Part shown: positions 58,484 to 64,000 of the stretch, piece by piece | Layout of the letters: the number at the start of each line of letters is the position of its first letter | Position numbering within the stretch: position 1 is the stretch's first letter | NCBI GenBank assembly: GCA_029204225.1 | Contig: CM055113.1 | Location: forward strand, 945,973-1,009,972 | Source of the DNA: Diphasiastrum complanatum | Lineage: Eukaryota; Streptophyta; Lycopodiopsida; Lycopodiales; Lycopodiaceae | Length of the DNA: 64,000 bases | Reading direction: 5' to 3' | Notes under the pieces: generated by a model | Told to the model about the DNA's origin: nothing | The model's input: only the letters and a program-made list of their open reading frames with translations | The model's database searches: none | Program-made: the position numbers and the translations under genes

Positions 58484-58800
58484 TCCCTCTCTCTCTCTCT
58501 ATCTCTCTCTCTCTCACACACACACACAAAAGCACGCAAATCTAATCTCTCTCTCTCACCCTAAACCCTAAACCCCAAACCCAAGCACCCTAAACCCTAA
58601 ATCCTAAACCCACACACACACACCATGTCTCGTACACGTGCGCACACACACAAATCCTCTCTCTCTCTACCTCACTCTTTGTCTCTTCCTCTCTCTCTCA
58701 CACAGATCACCACACACACACACACACACACAAACACATTCTCTCTCTCTCTCTATGCCTCTCCCTCACTCTCTCTCTCTCTCTCTCCCTCTCCCGCCCT
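58484..58800. repeat. CT/CA microsatellites and CCCTAAA motifs, right end of the hAT element
   Basis: CT runs (58484-58514, 58542-58556, 58738-58795), CA runs (58515-58527, 58611-58623, 58711-58731) and CCCTAAACCCTAAACCCCAAA near 58559, with more near 58588. This mirrors the left-end arrangement. Confidence 0.85.
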
Positions 58801-58947
58801 CTTTCTCAGCTCTCGGGCTTCTGCGAAACAGTCCGCAAGGAAAAATTAAAAAAAAAAGGACGCGTCAGGGGGTCGTACGCGTCCAGGTCTGGGCATCGGA
58901 CGTGGACGCAAGCATTCCGGCCCGGACCCTCATGTCTGGACTCCGAC

Positions 58948-58955
58948 TCTAGCAT
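58948..58955. repeat. Candidate 8-bp target duplication of the hAT element, right
   Basis: TCTAGCAT; see the left copy at 53044-53051. Confidence 0.5.
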
Positions 58956-59397
58956 ACTTCAGTGTACGAATGCTCAGTAGCTTTTGTTACAAAACGGGTA
59001 ACTTTCAACTTTGGTACATATATACTCAATACTCAAAGCTACTACCTGACAACAGCCTGACAACAAGGCCACACAGTTTGACACAGACTTTGTAAATGTG
59101 CACACAAGAAGCAAAGCACTACCTCAATAGGTATGAATTTTAAACTTGTATAGATATCCCTCAGTTTGCCTGTGGTACATTTACAAAAGCCCATAAACGA
59201 CATCACAAACCGACCAGCCTTGGGCTCATTCAAGCATCAAGTCAACAAAAAAATTCAGACCTCCGGTCCCTGATTCCTTTTCGATTTGAATCAAACAAAT
59301 CGGTTTGAATCCAGAATCGCAACAGGGTCCCAATGAGAGTAAGCGAAAGTGCATTCAGCATTGGGTTTAATAACGCCTCTAAGTGACCATTAATTCT

Positions 59398-59496
59398 TCA
59401 ATGGCTATCTGTGTGACCAAACATGTTATCAATTTTGCGGTTTAGCTCCTCTCTGGACATGTCTTTCTCTGGAGCAGCAGACATGGCCTCCTATTG
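59398..59496 (-). other. Possible small first coding exon, uncertain
   Basis: Minus strand: TTTTGTTTTGCAG (acceptor-like, 59497-59509), then after 12 bases ATG with MSAAPEKDMSREELNRKIDN and MFGHTDSH before TGA. The short amphipathic REELNRKIDNMFG faintly resembles the segment preceding the ATPase lobe of HLTF-like proteins, and the strand matches the SNF2 exon 11 kb away, but a similar wording occurs in unrelated plant proteins. Treated as a hint only. Confidence 0.18.
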
Positions 59497-59639
59497 CTGC
59501 AAAACAAAATCATTCTCCATGGGCCTAATCAACTGAAACCCAGAATTGAAGATAATCCGCATAATTGTTAATTGTTAAGGCAGGCAGGCAGCGAATGTGT
59601 TATAGAGCGCTTGGCGAAAGAGAGATGAGAGCGTGGGGA

Positions 59640-60034
59640 AGGGAGGAAAGGAAAACTGCCATAAAATCCAAAGCTTAAACCTCCGTTCCTGTTTTGGTGT
59701 GTCATTCGAAGGTGAAGGCGAAGGCGAAGGTGAAGAAAAGAAAAACACATTATTCGTGACCCTATCATTTGGGGTAGTGCTAAAGTTTAAACCTCCACTC
59801 GTGTTTGGGTGGGTCATTTAGAAACCAAAATCACGCTATTTATGACCCTATTTTTTTTTTAGGGTAACTACATTCTTTCTTCATTGTTACACGGGTATAT
59901 AGGGTCTTGCCTGGTTATCAACCATGGTATTAAAGAACATACCACTTTGGTTATATACCTGGCCAGACTCATGTAAGCTCGTGGTCTAATATAACCTGGC
60001 CAGACTCATGTAAGCTCTTGGTCTAAGCTAAGGC
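59640..60034. repeat. Local duplications
   Basis: AAAGCTTAAACCTCC at about 59670 and AAAGTTTAAACCTCC at about 59781 head two related roughly 90-bp units ending in ...GTGACCCTAT. A 37-bp-period duplication of CTGGCCAGACTCATGTAAGC is at 59959 and 59996. No gene. Confidence 0.7.
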
Positions 60035-60235
60035 AATACTAGGGATACACCATAATAGGGGGCAAATTTTACCTTGTGCCAATGTATCAAATCGGGCACA
60101 TCCTTACATTGTCATCAATAATCAAGATGAGAAATTGGTAAATGTAGCCAACAGAATGTAGTAACTTGTGTAGCACTCCAAAGAGCTAACTTGAGGCTCA
60201 AGTTTGCACAATCTTATCCTCTTAAGTTGGCCTAA

Positions 60236-60685
60236 TTTGACATTTTACAATACCATGTGCACAACTTCTTCGAGGCTCCTTTGGCGTTGCATCGAGCTCA
60301 GCTTCTTTCTTGTGTGGGTTCGGGTGTGGGGACTTGGCTGTCAGCTTAGCCTATTATTCCTTCCTTTTGGTTGTCTTCGGCCATCTTCACCACTGCTCTT
60401 CATCTTCGCTTGGGGCTGCCTCATCCTTCGGTCTTGGGTCTCTCCATGTGTGTTTGTGGTCACTCTATTGATGCTCTTGCTATCCACCTCCTCCGATGTC
60501 CTTCTGGGAGTGAGCGCATTGCTATACATGATGTTGTCAAAGATGCAGCGGCCGCTATAGCCAGAGATGGAGGATTCCATGTCCTCAGAAAGCATTCTCA
60601 TGTCCTTCCTTCTACCGCGTCCCACTCTTCTCATAGGCGTGTTGACATTGTCCTCTCTAGGGATGGGCTTCGTACTATCACATGA
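60236..60685 (+). pseudogene. LINE-like zinc finger/endonuclease fragment
   Basis: Plus frame with LLSCVGSGVGTWLSA, a TAG, PIIPSFWLSSAIF, ALHLRLGLPHPSVLGLSMCV, CGHSIDALAIHLLRCPSG, ERIAIHDVVKDAAAAIARDG and RRVDIVLSRDG. The C-x-C...H...C pattern followed by RRVDIVL resembles the zinc-finger plus restriction-like endonuclease end found after the RT in some plant and algal LINE-type proteins. No RT is attached here. Family call tentative. Confidence 0.45.
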
Positions 60686-60856
60686 TTGAATATAATTTTT
60701 GGTGTCTTTATGAAGTGTAGGCCACCAACACCCTAATTGCAAAAGCTTGCGAACAGTGATATCTGTAGAAAAATGCCCTCCGCCCATTCCATCATGTAAA
60801 AACATGATTAATTCAGGTACTTTATGTGGTAAAACACATCGATTCTTAATTGACAA
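60686..60856 (-). pseudogene. Gypsy integrase zinc-binding fragment
   Basis: Minus frame VPELIMFLHDGMGGGHFSTD, ITVRKLLQLGCWWPTLHKDT and KNYIQSCDS: the H-H-C-C module of gypsy integrase (HDGMGGGHFS ... C). Directly adjoins the LINE-like piece. Confidence 0.75.
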
Positions 60857-61357
60857 TGGATGCTCAACTTGGATTTAGGACCTGTCAGGAACTCGCTTTT
60901 CTACTGCTCTACAAACTGCTTCAGTTCATTCTTTAATTTTACAGATTGCAGATTATTCCTAATCCACTTATACTTAAAGAATGAGAAATTAGACTAATTC
61001 TACTCCTACTGAAGTCATAGATTCATCAACACAACTTTAACTAAACAATTGGGAATCCTACAGAGTGCTTGCTACAATTGTCACTCAACATTTGTAACAA
61101 AAACTCCTCAAGGAGTCGAAACTAGGAAACAACATAAATCATTGTAATAGTGGATCAATTTCCAAGTCCTGCACATCTACCTGATGCTAATCCCAAACCA
61201 ATCCTTAAGAGAAGGAAACAACAACAAGTACATTCATACATCAGTACCAAAACAAAAATGCAAGTAGAATAACAATGCAACATCATTTCAGTATATTACA
61301 TGCTTTGAAACTCGTGGTGGAGACCTCTAGCCACGAGTTGTTGGACCCAAGTACATA
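60857..61357. other. Spacer without recognised gene
   Basis: AT-rich 0.5 kb downstream (minus sense) of the unidentified gene. Nothing supported. Confidence 0.4.
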
Positions 61358-63807
61358 TTATTTTGGAGTCCACTTCTTACAATTGAGTAAACCCCAATCT
61401 ATAATGATTTGAGTTTCACCTCTTACTTGATAATAGGAGGCCTCTTTATTTTTTAAAACATAACTCAAATTGAGATAATCTAATACTGTATATTTTAGCC
61501 TAGCACGAACAATTCTCGTGATCTCAGACTCGGTTCTCAACTTCATCTCTGCTAAAAGCCCTTTTGAGTGGAGAGGTTCTGCATCGACACCTCGGGGCAT
61601 GGCATCAGCTAACATTATCCTCCCCTTATGGTGTTGCGAATCCCACTGCATTGCTTCAATTTCGACGTGTGGTTCTTGGAAAGGCATAGATCAGTGTTTG
61701 CCTACGTAAAACTGAGAACTTATTGGCTTCATTGTTGCTTTTCTTGACAAAATTTCGAAGGTGCAGCAGCTCATCAGGATAGCCCTGCGTAACCGAGAGT
61801 CTCTTTGTTGCTATTTTCAGCTTTTCTCTATCAAGAGATTTCTCGTAGCCGACCTTCTTTCCGATGGCTTCAAATGTGATGAATTTTGTCTTCGTGCCTA
61901 ATAGAATAGGTCCCAGGTACGGCCTTAACCCAAGTATGAATTTATTTTCATACCACTTTTCGATCATCTACATGTACTGACTGGAAGTAAATGCGGTGCG
62001 AAAATAAAGCCTTGTCATCATTAGATGGGCATCTTTTGATTGCAAAGATTGATTGATGTCCAGCATTATGGGTGGTAGGCCCTTATTCCAGTAGCACTCC
62101 AATGTCATAAGAAAGGCTATGGATGAACAATAATTTGCACTTTCTTGGACTACGGTATCTGCACTTCCTCTATAGGCATATCCAAACTTTAGTAGCGCGT
62201 CTCGATACTTTACCACAGTTGAGCTTGAGTCAATTCCTAGAGTAAAAGACCAATTGATCTATCGCTTGGCTAGTTTTGTTTTCTCCTAAGGGTCTCTTCT
62301 CTTGATTGGTGCATAATAGGGGTCGACCATTTTCCATCTTGGTGCCCTTAAGTACTTCTAAAGCTTCTCGTCACTATTACGCATCATCACGATCCTCCAG
62401 GAAGGTTGTGGTCGTAAGGCATTCACGAGGCTGCTGAGCTTTGGATATTCTTCTATAGTTACTTTTTTTGCGCCTCCTTGTTCTCCTTTCTTATAGGTCT
62501 TCTGGAATTCATCAGACTCTTTCCGATCGTCGTACCATCTTTTGGTCTTTTCTATGGATTTCTTGAACAGCTTCCTTGAGGGCTCTACCAAATAGTCATC
62601 CAAGGCTATGTCACTCTTTTAATCAGGAATCCTTGGGGTTGAACCCTCAAACTTTGATTTTTATGTTGTGCTAGCTGGTCTGCCATCCAATGCTGGTGGT
62701 AAAAGGTCTCAACATGCCACTTCAAAGATTCCTTGGCTCTTTTGGGCAAGCTGTCATAGGCTGGTAGGACAGGGAACTCAGTAGAAAAACGATGGTAAGT
62801 AGGAAAGAAAAACTGAGAAACTATGGAACTAGACAGTAATGGAACGGTTAGTTGAGTATTTTCATCAGTATTAGCGGAGGTGGTAGGAATGGTAGCAATA
62901 GGAGCAAGAGAGACGGCGATAGATGTGGTATCAAAAATGTTAGTGGTAGTGGTGGAAGTGGAGCTTAGTGACGTGATTGGTGCAACTACCTCTAGAACTG
63001 TCTCCACCTCCTCTTCTATAAGATTGTCTTCATCAAAATATTCAAGAGCGTCTACATAAATGAAGCTTTCTTGCTTCAGAGCAGAGGGATCTTCAACTTT
63101 CTCTTCAGCCATTGGGCTTTCCTAGACTTCCACTATTTGTTGCTTGAACTTGATCTTCTACCCTTGTTTCTTGATCAAGTCCAGCTCCTCTTGTGACTTC
63201 TATTGTGTCTTCATGAGCGGGATCAGCTGCAATTGTGTCTTCTGCTCATGTAGTTGCATGCAGCTCCCTTTCTCCCTCCCCTGAAATGGTTGTCTACGAG
63301 TGAGTGGCCACCACAGATGCTAGAGGTGACTGGACACAAGGGAGTATTGTAATAGCTGGAGGTGGTCCTGATGGGGACTGAGATCTGGAACGTCGCGAGT
63401 AGGTGATTGCACTGGTAGCTGCTGGGTGTTCATGATCTGGAGCTGAGGTGAGGAGACAACAGGTGAGATTTTTCGTCGTCTGGTGCGTCGTGTCTGAAGG
63501 CTGCCTTCGTCTTCACTGTTAGATGGAACATCTTCGTACCTAGCCATCTTCTTCTACTGTTTCTTTGGAGTCAGCTGATGTGTCGTAGATGGCGGCAGGT
63601 TATCGAACTCCGTGTCGGATTCAGGAGCCGGTTTACTGGCGGTCATTCTCATCCTCTGCTTCTTCGATGGTGGTGTGATATCAGCAAGTTGAGGGGCTGG
63701 TGGTGATGATCGGTCATGTCTCTTCTTGATGTGACGTTCATGAGTTGTAGCAGCTTGTTGGGAAGATGTAGCTGAAAACACTGTTTCAATTAATATTGGA
63801 TTTTCTT
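61358..63807 (-). pseudogene. Unidentified ~800-codon gene, interrupted only by TAG codons and two frameshifts
   Basis: A minus-strand reading frame can be followed from about 63807 to a TAA at 61358. Parts: a Ser/Pro-rich basic N-terminus (HERHIKKRHDRSSPPAPQL, DEGSLQTRRTRRRKISPV); a Gln-rich helix EELDLIKKQ*KIKFKQQIVE; an acidic block EYFDEDNLIEEEVETVLEVV; a Thr/Ser-rich stretch; FPVLPAYDSLPKRAKESLKW; then after a shift near 62610 KSIEKTKRWYDDRKESDEFQ, APRWKMVDPYYAPIKRRDP, YRDALLKFGYAYRGSADTVV, MIEKWYENKFILGLRPYLGP and AIGKKVGYEKSLDREKLKIA; and after a second shift near 61700 PHVEIEAMQWDSQHHKGRIM to the end. In-frame TAGs are at 63554, 63320, 63200, 63158, 63122, 62358, 62286, 62259 and 61968. 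No ATG is obvious at the start. No known domain recognised; a structural ORF of a retroelement or a decayed host gene are both possible. Confidence 0.5.
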
Positions 63808-63838
63808 AAAAGTTTTGGACTATTTTTGGGATGTGGTA

Positions 63839-63864
63839 GCTCCACCCGCCGCGACGGGTGGAGC
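63839..63864. repeat. Perfect hairpin, 10-bp stem
   Basis: GCTCCACCCG, loop CCGCGA, CGGGTGGAGC. GC-rich island in AT-rich flanks, about 30 bp upstream of the open frame of the unidentified gene. A related CACGACGGGTAG is near 63967. Confidence 0.8.
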
Positions 63865-64000
63865 CTCCTGAAAAAAATAATAATAAACGAATTTTTTTTC
63901 CTCAAAAAAATTCATTTTTTTTCTTTTTAATTCTTATTTATTTCTTAAATGGGAGGCTCCTTCCATCACGACGGGTAGACACCTCCCACGCACCTTTAAC
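63865..64000. other. AT-rich end of window
   Basis: A- and T-homopolymers, then GGGAGGCTCC...ACCTCCC, which could pair weakly. Nothing coding. Confidence 0.4.

Larger units (their letters stand above)
53052..58947 (-). mobile_element. hAT/DUF659 DNA transposon, about 5.9 kb, decayed
   Basis: A hAT transposase on the minus strand is enclosed by GC-rich subterminal sequences that are inverted relative to each other. The left end has GGACCCTGGACGCGTCCGCG and GTGCGTCCGCGTCCGG-like text plus a T/A homopolymer. The right end, reverse-complemented, has GAGGGTCCGGGCC, GCGTCCACGTCCG, GACGCGTCC and again a T-run. Candidate TSDs are TCTAGCAY. Both ends carry CT/CA microsatellites and TTTAGGG-like motifs. 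Terminal repeat homology is imperfect, so borders are approximate. Confidence 0.6.

Noticed and set aside
57954-58535. Pro-rich frame as a separate gene upstream of the hAT transposase
   Set aside because: Only the first 40 or so codons (BED finger) are meaningful; the Pro/His-rich remainder is the out-of-frame reading of the Ala/Thr linker.
58625-58952. Frames full of Ser-Leu and His-Thr repeats
   Set aside because: Products of CT and CA microsatellites at the hAT right end.
59042-59233. 63-codon minus frame MNEPKAGRFVMSFMG as a SNF2 or HIRAN exon
   Set aside because: No HIRAN or helicase residues are visible and there are no convincing splice sites.
61968-63556. TAG-only stops as evidence for an alternative genetic code
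   Set aside because: The intact copia A and the SNF2 exon use ordinary codons, and there is no sign of a UAG-decoding tRNA gene. CHG-context C-to-T decay explains the pattern more simply.

Overview
The window looks like an intergenic, transposon-dense stretch of a large plant nuclear genome. The signs are Ty1/copia elements primed by initiator tRNA-Met, a Ty3/gypsy element with a tRNA-Asp-type primer site, a CACTA (TNP2) transposase, hAT/DUF659 transposases with intron-like interruptions, TTTAGGG-type motifs and AT-rich spacers. I cannot fix the species. A plant with a very large genome (fern or gymnosperm) would fit, but that is inference. No bacterial-type operon, CRISPR array, rRNA or tRNA gene was seen.

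Layout. 1-9.8 kb: a decayed minus-strand gypsy element (integrase, RNase H, RT, protease, zinc-knuckle gag, primer site at 6871-6888, then a probable long LTR with a 206-bp CT run), split by a solo copia LTR at 1400-2046 with a 5-bp target duplication. 9.8-11.3 kb: nothing recognisable. 11.3-19.5 kb: rearranged copia remnants of one family in both orientations, with a non-autonomous LTR element (H) nested at 11763-14066. 19.5-24.1 kb: a gypsy integrase scrap, a truncated LTR, and a TNP2-type CACTA transposase cut off by a family-A LTR fragment. 24.1-29.8 kb: several broken copia/LTR pieces (J, K, E, D). 29.9-42.6 kb: copia element B, which ends in an unrelated open frame instead of an RNase H. 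That frame is interrupted by a complete, apparently young copia element A at 34679-41109. The 3' end of another copia (C) follows. 42.6-45.8 kb: copia remnants in the order RT-RNase H-integrase. 47.9-48.65 kb: the only clearly host-like gene piece, the RING plus helicase-C exon of an HLTF/RAD5-like SNF2 protein on the minus strand. 50.4-50.8 kb: a hAT scrap. 53.05-58.95 kb: a nearly full-length, decayed hAT/DUF659 element. 60.2-60.9 kb: a LINE-like endonuclease scrap and a gypsy integrase scrap. 61.4-63.8 kb: a roughly 800-codon decayed minus-strand gene that I cannot identify.

How the parts relate. Element A carries everything an autonomous copia element needs: two 655-bp LTRs differing at 3 positions, PBS, leader, one uninterrupted 1317-codon Gag-Pol, PPT and a TAATG target duplication. 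Three more pieces of its LTR family lie outside its 5' LTR (its own 3' LTR, the solo LTR and a 361-bp fragment). Several otherwise different LTR families carry the same palindrome, CACACGTGTG, and the non-autonomous element H has a different CACGTG palindrome, so a shared regulatory input is possible. The identifiable premature stops in the 61-64 kb gene are all TAG, and TAG also predominates in the gypsy pol. This fits CAG-to-TAG decay at methylated CHG sites. Other unusual points are the open frame joined across the empty site of element A, the 80-bp H-LTR segment inside the hAT coding region, and telomere-like motifs at both ends of the hAT element.
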